The notes beneath the pieces were generated by a model. The model was not told the origin of the DNA, ran no database searches, and saw only the letters and a list, made by a program, of their open reading frames with translations. A program made the position numbers and the translations under genes. A stretch of DNA of 64,000 bases from Terribacillus sp. DMT04 (GTDB lineage: Bacteria > Bacillota > Bacilli > Bacillales > Amphibacillaceae), in NCBI RefSeq assembly GCF_019056395.1, contig NZ_CP077640.1:1-64000 (forward strand), in the 5' to 3' direction. Position 1 is the stretch's first letter. Every line of letters starts with the position of its first letter. This document shows, piece after piece, positions 25,672-33,179 of the stretch.

Positions 25672-25876
25672 AACATTGGTTGTACAAGTATATGCAAGAT
25701 AATGATAACGACGGTATGGTAGGCGAGTAAGCCGCTAGATTTAATAGAGATAACAAAAAGGACTAATCACTGCTTCAGCGATTAGTCCTTTTTGTTATTT
25801 CCTGCCCACATTTTAATGAGTCGCTTAATGGGTTTGCGACCCCTCTTTATAACCCGTCAATAGTGGTGACGGCTCC
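25672..25876 (+). repeat. 205-bp dispersed duplication, copy 2
   Basis: Partner of 8929-9132. It begins inside an Excalibur-type frame (LYKYMQDNDNDGMVGE then stop at 25730), includes the same terminator (25755-25793) and the same trailing segment. Homology upstream stops abruptly at AACATTGG, so this copy is a truncated transposed or recombined fragment. The minus strand of its 3' half has an open frame reading RGRKPIKRLIKMWAGNNKKD without a start codon. Confidence 0.85.
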
Positions 25877-26028
25877 TGTCTTATAACCCCGCTTCAGGAA
25901 CTAGCGGCACTCTTTAAGTTGGCATACACTTAGAAACAAGCTAACACTAGGTTTTTCAAGGAACACAAACTTACGCAGAAAGTTTCTATAAAGCAGTGTA
26001 CTGTATTTTGAGTATATTTTCCAGTTAT

Positions 26029-26861
26029 TTATCCACTTTTCAGGTTATCCCAACAAACAAATGAAGGTATTCGTAAATATCCTTTGCTGGTTAGATTACG
26101 GTACTTTACAGTTGCCTGCAGCACCGGATCCAGTTGGATGAAATCTTTTGTATCCTTAACAATGTACTTCTGATATTCTTCGTATAATCTTTTCTTATCA
26201 TTCGTACTCATGAATTCTAAAATCCCAGCTGAAGTTCCATCTTTAAGGACATTAGGACACCAAATTTCCCTTTGCGAAGTCCTGTAAAATAAACCTCTTC
26301 AAATTGATAATTTATCACCTTTAACCAATTAGGTGATCTTGTGCCAGGCTTATATATAGAATCAGCCTTTTTTAAAACGATACCTTCAAGCGCTTGAGAT
26401 TTTATTAACTTGAACAACTCAGCACCTAGACCTTCAAAATGCTGGACATATACAAACCTGTCATCTGCCGGCAGCACTTCCTGCAGCAACATCTTCCGAT
26501 CGAACAAAGGCTTAAACATTACATTGGTTCCTTTATAGTAAAGAATATCAAATACACAGTACTGCACGTGATAATCTGTCTTACTAGAAAGAAAACGGGC
26601 CATCATTGCTTCAAAATTCGGCTTATCTTCTTCTCCTGGAACAATAATCTCCCCATCCAGGACAGTACCATCTGGGATATCTATATCCAGCACCTCTTTG
26701 AAGCGGCTGGTTACTTCATTATTGTGTCGCGTATAGAGTTTTACGACCCCATTCCATTTGGAAAGGGTTAAGCGTATACCGTCATATTTTAATTCGCTTA
26801 GGTATTCACCATCTGAGAATGCTTCGTCTGCTTTGTGCAATAACATCGGTGAAATGTACAT
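26029..26861 (-). pseudogene. ATP-dependent DNA ligase (LigB/YoqV-like), frameshifted
   Basis: Starts at ATG 26861 with GGGGGG eight bases upstream. The nucleotidyltransferase domain is complete: SELKYDGIR (Lys25 is the adenylated residue), TVLDGEI, EGIVLKK and WLKVI. Near 26260, after GKFGVL, the frame shifts by one base; the correct frame goes on LKDGTSAGILEFMSTNDKKR and finishes the OB-fold domain at 26029. The intact protein would be about 278 aa, close to the SP-beta phage ligase YoqV. Broken as given, unless this is a sequencing error. Confidence 0.8.
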
Positions 26862-26969
26862 ATACAAAACCCCCCATTATATTCTAATAGGGGGTGAGCT
26901 TAATGTATCTAGTTGGTTAAAGGTAAATCAGGAAAATATGAGTACAAATGCTGGTCAGTCTAGATCTTA

Positions 26970-27104
26970 TTAGAGATCTGTTAATTTGATAGAGTGCGGT
27001 GTAATGCCTTTATCATAGGCAGTTTCTTTGCTGCTAACCATACCAAGTGCACCGCTAACTAAGATTGTGGTAATCAATGCTACAACAAACAATTTCTCTT
27101 TCAA
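26970..27104 (-). CDS. phr: Phr-type signalling peptide precursor
   Basis: A 44-aa frame from TTG with GAGGTGAT upstream, beginning 17 bases after the rap stop codon. It has a secretion signal (KEKLFVVALITTILVSGALG) and a short polar C terminus (KGITPHSIKLTDL), the layout of Phr precursors. In known systems the exported precursor is cut to a penta- or hexapeptide that re-enters the cell through Opp and inhibits the cognate Rap. Which residues form the mature peptide cannot be read from the sequence. Position and architecture, not similarity, support the call. Confidence 0.8.
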   Translation of the reverse strand: MKEKLFVVALITTILVSGALGMVSSKETAYDKGITPHSIKLTDL

Positions 27105-27121
27105 AAGAATCACCTCATTGT

Positions 27122-28192
27122 TTAATTTTTCTTCTCCATTATAGCAAGGGCGATTTTATTATAGTAATTTGCATCCTCAAAATTTGAAATACTTTCATAA
27201 TGATTGGCCAACAATTTTGCGTAAACCGGAATATCATGATCCTTTTTATTATCCAGGAAGTAATGAACCGCTTGAGAGAGTATTTCCTCAAATTCACCAA
27301 CTTCAAAGTGTGTGACTAATAATACGTTATAACGATGAATGAAGTCTTGGTTTTGTAGCTTTGTAGCCAACTGAAGACCCTCAGCTACATGATTGCTTGC
27401 TTCTTGCAGTTTACCGTTTTGAATGAGACTTTCGGTGAGATGGTAAAGAGACTCCAGCAGAAATGGCGGTTCTGCCGCAATTACCTGGTTAAAATATCGA
27501 ATAGCAGCTTCATACATTCTCTGCTTTTTGTATAATAACGCGAGGTTATGATAAGCAATATGCTGATACGTATCCAGCTTTAACTCCATATAATGCTTCA
27601 AGCCGCTATGGATATATTCTTCAGCTAGTTCATAAAATCCAATGTCTGTATAATTAAGTCCTAATGAAATCTCTGCATGGGCCAGCTGCTCCTTGAATAC
27701 AGGCAGCTCTTTATAAAGATGATAAGCTTTTTCCAAATGGAAGAGGGACTTAGAGTTTAGGTCCATATGGTAATAGACAGTTCCCATCTCATACCGGTAG
27801 TCAGCTTCATCTGCTTGATCGGTGAAGTGTCTACTCAACTCTTCAGCAAGTTCATATTCCTTTAAGGCAGCAGAGAATTCATGCTTTCTATCATAGTACA
27901 TACCTAAGAAGTAGTGGAAGTAAAATCGGAGCGGATCTGCGGCATTATCTATATCCTTCCGCAGCTCTTTCAATATGCTGAAAGCAGTTTCCCTTTCATT
28001 GCATAATAAATGATAGCGGCTGCGCATTAGGTTATAAAAGATATTATCCGGCTTATCTAACCCTGTCACCAAGTCTTCCAGCTCAACTAAAAATGCCTTG
28101 GAAGCATCTTTTTTCTTTTGTTTGATAAGCATGTGCCAAATGTGAACGCGTTCTTGGAATTCTTCTGTAGTGATAGTGTTTATCTCTTTCAT
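27122..28192 (-). CDS. rap: Rap-family tetratricopeptide regulator
   Basis: A 356-aa protein with AGAGGAG before ATG. An N-terminal helical bundle (about 1-70) is followed by TPR repeats to the C terminus (for example FHYFLGMYYDRKHEFSAALK, YEMGTVYYHMDLNSKSLFHL and YHNLALLYKKQRMYEAAIRY). This is the Rap/Rgg-like layout. Rap proteins dephosphorylate Spo0F or block ComA, DegU or plasmid transfer regulators, and are inhibited by their Phr peptide. The Gln and Asp needed for phosphatase activity cannot be judged without alignment. Immediately followed by the phr gene. Confidence 0.88.
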   Translation of the reverse strand: MKEINTITTEEFQERVHIWHMLIKQKKKDASKAFLVELEDLVTGLDKPDNIFYNLMRSRYHLLCNERETAFSILKELRKDIDNAADPLRFYFHYFLGMYYDRKHEFSAALKEYELAEELSRHFTDQADEADYRYEMGTVYYHMDLNSKSLFHLEKAYHLYKELPVFKEQLAHAEISLGLNYTDIGFYELAEEYIHSGLKHYMELKLDTYQHIAYHNLALLYKKQRMYEAAIRYFNQVIAAEPPFLLESLYHLTESLIQNGKLQEASNHVAEGLQLATKLQNQDFIHRYNVLLVTHFEVGEFEEILSQAVHYFLDNKKDHDIPVYAKLLANHYESISNFEDANYYNKIALAIMEKKN

Positions 28193-28345
28193 ATTATACT
28201 CCTCTTATAAGAATCGACATTGAAAGCATAATTTTATGATACCACTTATAAATTAGGCAAAAGTTGGGAAAGTGTAGTACTATAAGCGACGTTAATGTGG
28301 TAATTACACACCTGAATTTCTAAATTAAAGATACCGCGTATAGCT

Positions 28346-28373
28346 TTGGCTATTCATACAATCATGGTATGAT
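28346..28373 (+). promoter_or_regulatory. Candidate SigA-type promoter
   Basis: TTGGCT (28346-28351), 16 bases, TATGAT (28368-28373), 35 bases before the start of the small gene at 28408. Confidence 0.45.
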
Positions 28374-28407
28374 AAATTACAATTACAAGCGGAACGGAGA
28401 GATCAGT

Positions 28408-28548
28408 ATGGAGCGTATGAACGCTACTCAATTAGAGCAATATCAGTCGTTGAAGAACTCCTTGCTGGAGGCAACAAGTCAATCAGAGGTCAGATACTTT
28501 GAGAAGAAAATTCATGTATTATTAGATCAGTTAGGTGTTCCTAAATAA
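28408..28548 (+). CDS. Small helical protein, paralogue of the gene at 32106
   Basis: A 46-aa frame with GGAGAG before ATG. The core LKNSLLEATSQSEVRYFEKK, then IHVLLDQLG, matches the layout of the 73-aa protein at 32106 (LMEKLRNASTVREIVQYENQ, then INSLLDQSS): helix, A(T)S turn, E-x-x-x-Y/F-E-x-x-I, LLDQ. Both are therefore members of one small family on this element. Its stop codon overlaps the left end of the IS, so the insertion may have changed its 3' end. Function unknown. Confidence 0.5.
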   Translation: MERMNATQLEQYQSLKNSLLEATSQSEVRYFEKKIHVLLDQLGVPK

Positions 28549-28588
28549 AAAGAGAGCGGGACAAAACCCCAAAAAATGAGAAATTAAA

Positions 28589-28635
28589 ATGAGGCAGGCG
28601 TCTCCGAGAATTCGGAGATGCCTGCCTCATCTTTT
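28589..28635 (+). terminator. Long hairpin at the left end of the IS
   Basis: ATGAGGCAGGC-TCTCCGA pairs with TCGGAGA-GCCTGCCTCAT (one mismatch), followed by CTTTTT. It insulates the transposase from outside promoters. Confidence 0.85.
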
Positions 28636-28724
28636 TATCGTTAATTTACTGTTTATAGAAGCAAAAAAAGGACCCCTCTGATAGAATTAAGTTACGACAC
28701 AAAACACAAAAGAGGAGGGTCCTT

Positions 28725-30410
28725 ATGTTTAAACATTATACCATGTGTGAAGTCGTTTTACCTCTAGATTTGGAAAGAAAATTACCTGAAAATGATATTG
28801 CTTTTACCGTTAACCATTTAGTAGAAAGTATTCCAGACGAAGCTTTTGACGGTTTCCGTCGGGAAACCGGACACCCTGCTTATCACCCTCGCATGATGAT
28901 GAAGATTATTTTATGTGCCTATACGCAATCCGTTTTCTCGGGCCGTAAAATTGAGTCATTACTTCAAGACAGCGTACGCATGATGTGGCTTGCCCAAGAT
29001 TATCAGCCCAGCTATCGCACCATCAACCGATTCCGTGTGAACCCTCACGTAAAAGAACTCTTACGCCAGTGCTTTGTCCAATTTCGCAGCCAGCTGGTTC
29101 AAGAAAAAGTCATTGAAGAAGAAGCCATTTTTATTGATGGCACCAAAATCGAAGCAAATGCCAACAAGTTTACTTTTGTATGGCGGAAGTCCACTGAGAA
29201 ATACAGTACGCAATTGGTGGAAAGATCGGCTCAGATGTATGAAGAACTGTTGGAGCAGGAAATTATCCCCGCAATCGAGCTGGAGAACCCCGAAGCCCTA
29301 TCGGGCGAAGAGTTAACAAAAGTAGCAGAAAAACTGGACGAAAAGGTGCAGGAATACGATCGCCGCATAGAAGCAAGTGATGATACTGCCGAACGCAAGC
29401 AGCTTCGTTCCGAACGTAAAGCACCAAAACAGTACCGAAAGCAAGTCAATGATTTCATTAAACGGAAATCAAAATATCAGGTCGACATGGAAATCTTCGG
29501 AGACAGAAATAGCTACTCCAAAACTGACCATGGTGCCACTTTTATGCGCATGAAAGATGATTATATGAAAAATGGCCAACTTAAACCTGGGTACAATGTG
29601 CAGCTGGCTACTGAAGGTCAATATGCCCTGGCCTATGATGTGTTCCCGAATCCTACGGATACGCGAACTTTCATCCCTTTCCTTGATAAGATTGAACGGG
29701 ACTTTTTTGAGCTGCCCGACTATATTGTCGCGGATGCCGGATATGGCAGTGAGCAAAATTATGATGATGTGGTAAATAATCGGAAGCGCATCCCTCTCAT
29801 CACCTATAATCACTACCGAAAAGAAAAGCAAAAGAAATATAAACAAGATCCTTACCAAGTAGCTCACTGGGATTATGATGCCGAAGGCGACTTTTTCACT
29901 TGCCCGAATAACCGGAAATTAGCGTTTCGGTACCTATCCGAAAGATGCGACAAATTTGGATTCAAGCGTCATTATCGCGTGTATGAATGTGACGATTGTA
30001 CTGCTTGTCCCTTACGTGCAGAATGTACGAAAGCGAAAGAAGGAAACAACCGGAAAATCTATTACAACGAAAGATGGGAAAAACAAAAAGCATATACCCA
30101 GCAATTACTCAGCGAAAAAGAAACAGGGAAAATTTACGGAAAACGTAAAATAGATGTCGAGCCAGTCTTCGGATTTCTGAAGGCTCATTTGTGTTTCACT
30201 CGTTTCTCGGTACGAAGTAAAGAGAAAGTGGAAAACGAATTAGGATTCGCCTTCATGGCGGTGAACATCAGGAAGTTCACCGCCAGATCAGCAAGTATAG
30301 TAAGGAATTCAAAAAATATCAGATCAAAAAAGATCTCGGTCACCATTTTCCTGGTGACCGAGATCTTTTTTGTGTCAGAGAGGAGTTATGTCCCGCTCTC
30401 TTTTTATTAA
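28725..30410 (+). CDS. IS1182-family transposase
   Basis: A 561-aa DDE transposase. AGAGGAGG precedes ATG. N-terminal IS1182/IS5-like domain (HPAYHPRMMMKIILCAYTQ, SYRTINRFR), the first catalytic Asp in IFIDGTKIEANAN, the middle coiled region and the second Asp in DYIVADAGYGSEQNYD, then a zinc-finger-like C-x2-C-x2-C (CDDCTACPLRAEC) and the Glu region (KRKIDVEPVFGFLKAH). After FAFMAVNIRKFTARSAS the frame runs through the terminator hairpin and the right inverted repeat and ends just outside the IS, so the last 30 or so residues are probably not native. Confidence 0.92.
   Translation: MFKHYTMCEVVLPLDLERKLPENDIAFTVNHLVESIPDEAFDGFRRETGHPAYHPRMMMKIILCAYTQSVFSGRKIESLLQDSVRMMWLAQDYQPSYRTINRFRVNPHVKELLRQCFVQFRSQLVQEKVIEEEAIFIDGTKIEANANKFTFVWRKSTEKYSTQLVERSAQMYEELLEQEIIPAIELENPEALSGEELTKVAEKLDEKVQEYDRRIEASDDTAERKQLRSERKAPKQYRKQVNDFIKRKSKYQVDMEIFGDRNSYSKTDHGATFMRMKDDYMKNGQLKPGYNVQLATEGQYALAYDVFPNPTDTRTFIPFLDKIERDFFELPDYIVADAGYGSEQNYDDVVNNRKRIPLITYNHYRKEKQKKYKQDPYQVAHWDYDAEGDFFTCPNNRKLAFRYLSERCDKFGFKRHYRVYECDDCTACPLRAECTKAKEGNNRKIYYNERWEKQKAYTQQLLSEKETGKIYGKRKIDVEPVFGFLKAHLCFTRFSVRSKEKVENELGFAFMAVNIRKFTARSASIVRNSKNIRSKKISVTIFLVTEIFFVSERSYVPLSFY
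30326..30371. terminator. Long hairpin at the right end of the IS
   Basis: AAAAAAGATCTCGGTCACC pairs with GGTGACCGAGATCTTTTTT. It lies inside the nominal 3' end of the transposase frame. Confidence 0.85.
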
Positions 30411-30574
30411 TGTTTGGGGTCTTCTTTTGAGTGATTGGGCCTTATAACTATAGCAAGAATAAAGAATGCTATAGCAATGCCAAATCCAATTAGATACTCC
30501 CGCATAACGATTCCAATGAACAAGATACTGAGCGCCATTAATACAAATGAAAGCTTACTAATTATGTTCCTCAT
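30407..30574 (-). CDS. Small two-helix membrane protein next to the bacteriocin-like gene
   Basis: A 55-aa protein with two hydrophobic helices (LSFVLMALSILFIGIVM and LIGFGIAIAFFILAIVI) and a polar tail. ATG at 30574 lies 10 bases after the stop of the bacteriocin-like gene, so the two are likely co-expressed. Small membrane partners of peptide toxins are often immunity factors; here that is only a suggestion from position. Its 3' end touches the right end of the IS. Confidence 0.6.
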   Translation of the reverse strand: MRNIISKLSFVLMALSILFIGIVMREYLIGFGIAIAFFILAIVIRPNHSKEDPKH

Positions 30575-30583
30575 AATTCTATT

Positions 30584-31345
30584 CTAACATTCTTCAAGGC
30601 AATCAAACACGGCATTTGCTCCTATTATTCCGGCTGAATTTACACAAGCATAACATGCAGTTCCCGCTGTCGCTGGTACTCCTGCAGTACAGGATACACC
30701 GCACAGGATGCCTAATGCAGTTAGAGCCCATTTGCTAATCTCTTTTTCAGCGAGACAATCATTCATACATCCTGTCCATCCTTGTGTTGACATAGTAGGT
30801 TCTTCTTCTGTTGATAAATTACTGATATCAATAACTTCGTCCTTATCAAGTTGACCATCAACCCATGATTTTGCAATACCACGATCTCCGCTTGCATTCT
30901 TATGAAGATCTACTTCATAAGTCTTAAAAACGGAGTCTTTATCACTATTGAAGACTACATTTAGCATACTTACTTCTTCCATACTTTCTTCATCAGCATA
31001 TGTGAATGCAACGCTATACTGGATTGTCCCATCACTATACTCAATACCTCTTACTCTCGGATTATCAAATATCTTATCGTTTCCGGAATGATGTTTGACT
31101 TCACCAGATTCAATTAGTTTCTTAGCTTTATCCAAAAGCGATTTCTCATCTTCTTCTGATACATCAAAGCTTTGCTCGTTGATGTATTCTGCCATATCAC
31201 GGACTTCTTCTTTAGCAGCATCTGCATTAGGAGTTGCAGTTGTAGGAGTCGCTGCTTGAACACCTGATACTGATGCGAAGTTAAAAATCAACAAGGCTGC
31301 AATGGCGACGAGCATCAGTACATGTCGGGACGTAAAGTTCTTCAA
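30584..31345 (-). CDS. Secreted precursor with a halocin C8-like cysteine-rich C terminus
   Basis: The start is TTG at 31345, chosen because AGAGGAGAA precedes it; the frame upstream to 31375 has no better site. The 253-aa product has a signal peptide (to about SGVQA, residue 31), an acidic middle domain (about 40-185) and a C-terminal segment of about 65 residues with eight Cys (193, 197, 215, 219, 231, 234, 249, 253) in a hydrophobic Gly/Ala-rich context (LGILCGVSCTAGVPATAG). Halocin C8 has the same plan: signal, a long N-terminal immunity domain, and a Cys-rich mature bacteriocin at the C terminus. It is probably exported and processed to a disulfide-rich peptide. Confidence 0.7.
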   Translation of the reverse strand: MKNFTSRHVLMLVAIAALLIFNFASVSGVQAATPTTATPNADAAKEEVRDMAEYINEQSFDVSEEDEKSLLDKAKKLIESGEVKHHSGNDKIFDNPRVRGIEYSDGTIQYSVAFTYADEESMEEVSMLNVVFNSDKDSVFKTYEVDLHKNASGDRGIAKSWVDGQLDKDEVIDISNLSTEEEPTMSTQGWTGCMNDCLAEKEISKWALTALGILCGVSCTAGVPATAGTACYACVNSAGIIGANAVFDCLEEC

Positions 31346-31375
31346 AAAAATTCTCCTCTCATGATTGGGTTCCAC

Positions 31376-31666
31376 TAAACCCTACAACAAATCCCAATAA
31401 AAGTCATAAAAAATCAAAAAAATGGTAAATAATGAACCTTTATGTAAATTATCGTCGGTATTTTAGTCTCACATTAATTATATATACTAGTCTTTTCTAT
31501 ATAGTCGCTTTTGCTTATAAATGACTACAAATAACTATCTCTTTAATATTTAAGGAGTAAAGTCTTTCGAAATTAGTAAAATACTAGTAAAATAAAAATT
31601 GTAAGTTTAATTATTCTCTTTTTTTGCAACCGCGTTATATGGTTAGCTGTATACAAAACAAATTTC
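31376..31666. other. AT-rich intergenic region upstream of two divergent genes
   Basis: About 290 bases with no coding frame. It should hold the promoters of the bacteriocin-like gene (minus) and of the unit starting at 31755 (plus); no clear -35/-10 pair stands out. Confidence 0.4.
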
Positions 31667-31730
31667 AAGCGATCTTTGGATCGATGTTTAAGCTTTTTTG
31701 CTTATGCATCCTTCTAGATCGCTTTTTTTG
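31667..31730 (+). terminator. Leader terminator or attenuator
   Basis: AAGCGATCT and AGATCGCTT enclose an inner hairpin (AAGC/GCTT flanked by GATG/CATC) and are followed by T7. It stands just before the AGGAGGGGG of the gene at 31755 and has no gene before it on this strand, so it would stop transcription before the gene. Confidence 0.7.
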
Positions 31731-31754
31731 TTTTGCAGAAAGGAGGGGGCTTAA

Positions 31755-32090
31755 ATGATCAAATTAGTACTAATGGCAGGAATTATAGGCGGTGTAACCG
31801 GTGTTATATCTCATCTATTGAGAAACGGTAGAGTCCTAATTTATCCAAAAAGAAAACAGAGACCGAAAGGATTATATCTCGGGTTTATTGCTGATTTTCT
31901 GTTTGGATCCGCTGCAGCTATTTTTGCTGTAACATACCTGGTTTCTGACTCATTTGATGTAAAAACTATAGTAGGCATTTCTATCTTAGCTGGACTTAGT
32001 GCGGAGAATATCCTTTTACAAAAGGAATTGGACACCGAGCGGACAAAGATAGAGAGTATGGACAGGATTAACGATCGATTAAGTAAATAA
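31755..32090 (+). CDS. DUF4257-like membrane protein
   Basis: A 111-aa protein with AGGAGGGGG upstream of ATG. Three hydrophobic segments (LVLMAGIIGGVTGVISHLL, FIADFLFGSAAAIFAVTYLV and IVGISILAGLSAENILL) with a basic loop RKQRPKGLYLGFI between the first two, then a charged helix. The pattern recalls DUF4257, small membrane proteins of Bacillus elements with unknown role. Followed by the small gene at 32106, with a 15-base gap. Confidence 0.6.
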   Translation: MIKLVLMAGIIGGVTGVISHLLRNGRVLIYPKRKQRPKGLYLGFIADFLFGSAAAIFAVTYLVSDSFDVKTIVGISILAGLSAENILLQKELDTERTKIESMDRINDRLSK

Positions 32091-32105
32091 AGGGAGAGTT
32101 GAACA

Positions 32106-32327
32106 TTGGTGAATAAAGATCTTAATCGACGCGATAAGCAGAAGTTAAGAGAGTTAATGGAGAAACTTCGGAACGCAAGTACTGTAAGGGAAATTGTTCA
32201 GTATGAGAATCAAATTAACAGTCTGCTGGACCAATCAAGTACTAGGAAATTCAGAGTTAGAAAGGCTTACTTTGAAACTCCTACATACAACAAGGTTAAA
32301 ATTAATAACAATCTTGAAAGAGTTTAA
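32106..32327 (+). CDS. Small basic helical protein
   Basis: A 73-aa protein; AGGGAGAG precedes TTG at 32106, and a GTG three bases later is an alternative. The first 45 residues are charged helices (RRDKQKLRELMEKLRNAST, then YENQINSLLDQSS) that resemble the small protein at 28408. The tail is basic and aromatic. Co-transcribed with the membrane protein upstream. Function unknown. Confidence 0.55.
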   Translation: MVNKDLNRRDKQKLRELMEKLRNASTVREIVQYENQINSLLDQSSTRKFRVRKAYFETPTYNKVKINNNLERV

Positions 32328-32332
32328 GAAGA

Positions 32333-32361
32333 AGGCGGCTACTTGTTAGCTGCTTTTTTTT
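32333..32361 (+). terminator. Rho-independent terminator
   Basis: GGCGGCTA pairs with TAGCTGCT around CTTGT, followed by a run of T. Confidence 0.8.
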
Positions 32362-32497
32362 TATTGAGAAGATGAAAGCATAAGTGAGCGCCATATAATC
32401 TCTTTTAATCTGTCAATTGAAGGAATAACATAAGGTATGATTTCTAAGTTAATTCTCTTTTTATACAAATTACATACAATACCAAATCAAAATATAG

Positions 32498-32574
32498 TAT
32501 AATCCTAGTAAATACATATGTTAGGGAAAAGCCCGATTATTGCATTATATTTAATGCATTAATCGGGCTTTTTT
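32498..32574 (+). promoter_or_regulatory. Promoter -10 and leader terminator of the lipoprotein gene
   Basis: A TATAAT box (32498-32503) is followed about 25 bases later by a very strong hairpin (AAAAGCCCGATTA/TAATCGGGCTTTT, 32527-32574) ending in T6, and then the ribosome binding site of the gene at 32596. Most transcripts should end in the leader unless terminated RNA is itself the product or an antiterminator acts. Confidence 0.65.
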
Positions 32575-32595
32575 CTATCTGTTAGGAGAGAAATA

Positions 32596-33078
32596 ATGAA
32601 AAAGCTGAAAGTTATAGTTATGATTCTGATGGCAAGTGTCCTATGCGTAGCGTGTTCTTCTAAAGAGAAGGAGGAACAAACTGCAGAAGCGGCTGCCGGC
32701 CAAGCGGAGGTTGAGTATGGAAAACACCTTGGACAGGTATTTACGACCTCAGAGAAGCTGCTATCTTCTCTTAATAGTGCTTTAGATGGCCTTTATAAGG
32801 GAACCACTTCAGAAGCGCAGCTAAAGAAGATATTATCCGATAATGTGATTGATGATTCTAGGGAACTTGTAAAAACCGTTGAATCTTTCGACGTCGACCC
32901 AAGTTTCTATGCGGTGGATCAGCTTGTAAGTGAATATATCAATATGCAGCATTATTTATTCCAGGACGCAATGGAAATGGTCAATCAAGAGAAACTGGAT
33001 AAGGATAAGATACGTAAGAGTGTAGAGGAACTGAAAGCTAAGCAATCCGAGATTAATAATCAATGGCAGCAGTTATAA
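32596..33078 (+). CDS. Lipoprotein of unknown function
   Basis: A 160-aa protein with a lipoprotein signal (MKKLKVIVMILMASVL, lipobox CVAC, Cys20). The mature part is a charged, almost all-helical domain (for example TTSEAQLKKILSDNVIDDSR) resembling small surface lipoproteins of conjugative elements, some of which act in entry exclusion. No specific family recognised. Expression appears to be controlled by the leader terminator. Confidence 0.65.
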   Translation: MKKLKVIVMILMASVLCVACSSKEKEEQTAEAAAGQAEVEYGKHLGQVFTTSEKLLSSLNSALDGLYKGTTSEAQLKKILSDNVIDDSRELVKTVESFDVDPSFYAVDQLVSEYINMQHYLFQDAMEMVNQEKLDKDKIRKSVEELKAKQSEINNQWQQL

Positions 33079-33081
33079 TCC

Positions 33082-33109
33082 AAAAGTCACCCTTATATGG
33101 GTGATTTTT
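33082..33109 (+). terminator. Hairpin terminator
   Basis: AAAGTCACCC pairs with GGGTGATTTTT (with a G-T pair). Ends the lipoprotein gene. Confidence 0.65.
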
Positions 33110-33179
33110 CATGATTAAAACTTACAAATAATAGTATATATTTAGTAATATTAAACTATCGTAAGAAGGGGGCACATTA

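Larger units (their letters stand above)
28547..30405 (+). mobile_element. IS1182-family insertion sequence
   Basis: Ends carry near-perfect terminal inverted repeats: AAAAAGAGAGCGGGACAAAA on the left and, on the other strand, AAAAAGAGAGCGGGACATAA on the right. It holds one transposase gene bracketed by strong terminators that would block read-through (28589-28635 and 30326-30371). No clear target duplication is visible next to the ends. About 1.86 kb, a normal size for the family. Confidence 0.85.

Noticed and set aside
29469-29867. Minus-strand frames within the IS
   Set aside because: Antisense to the transposase; no start signals or family features.
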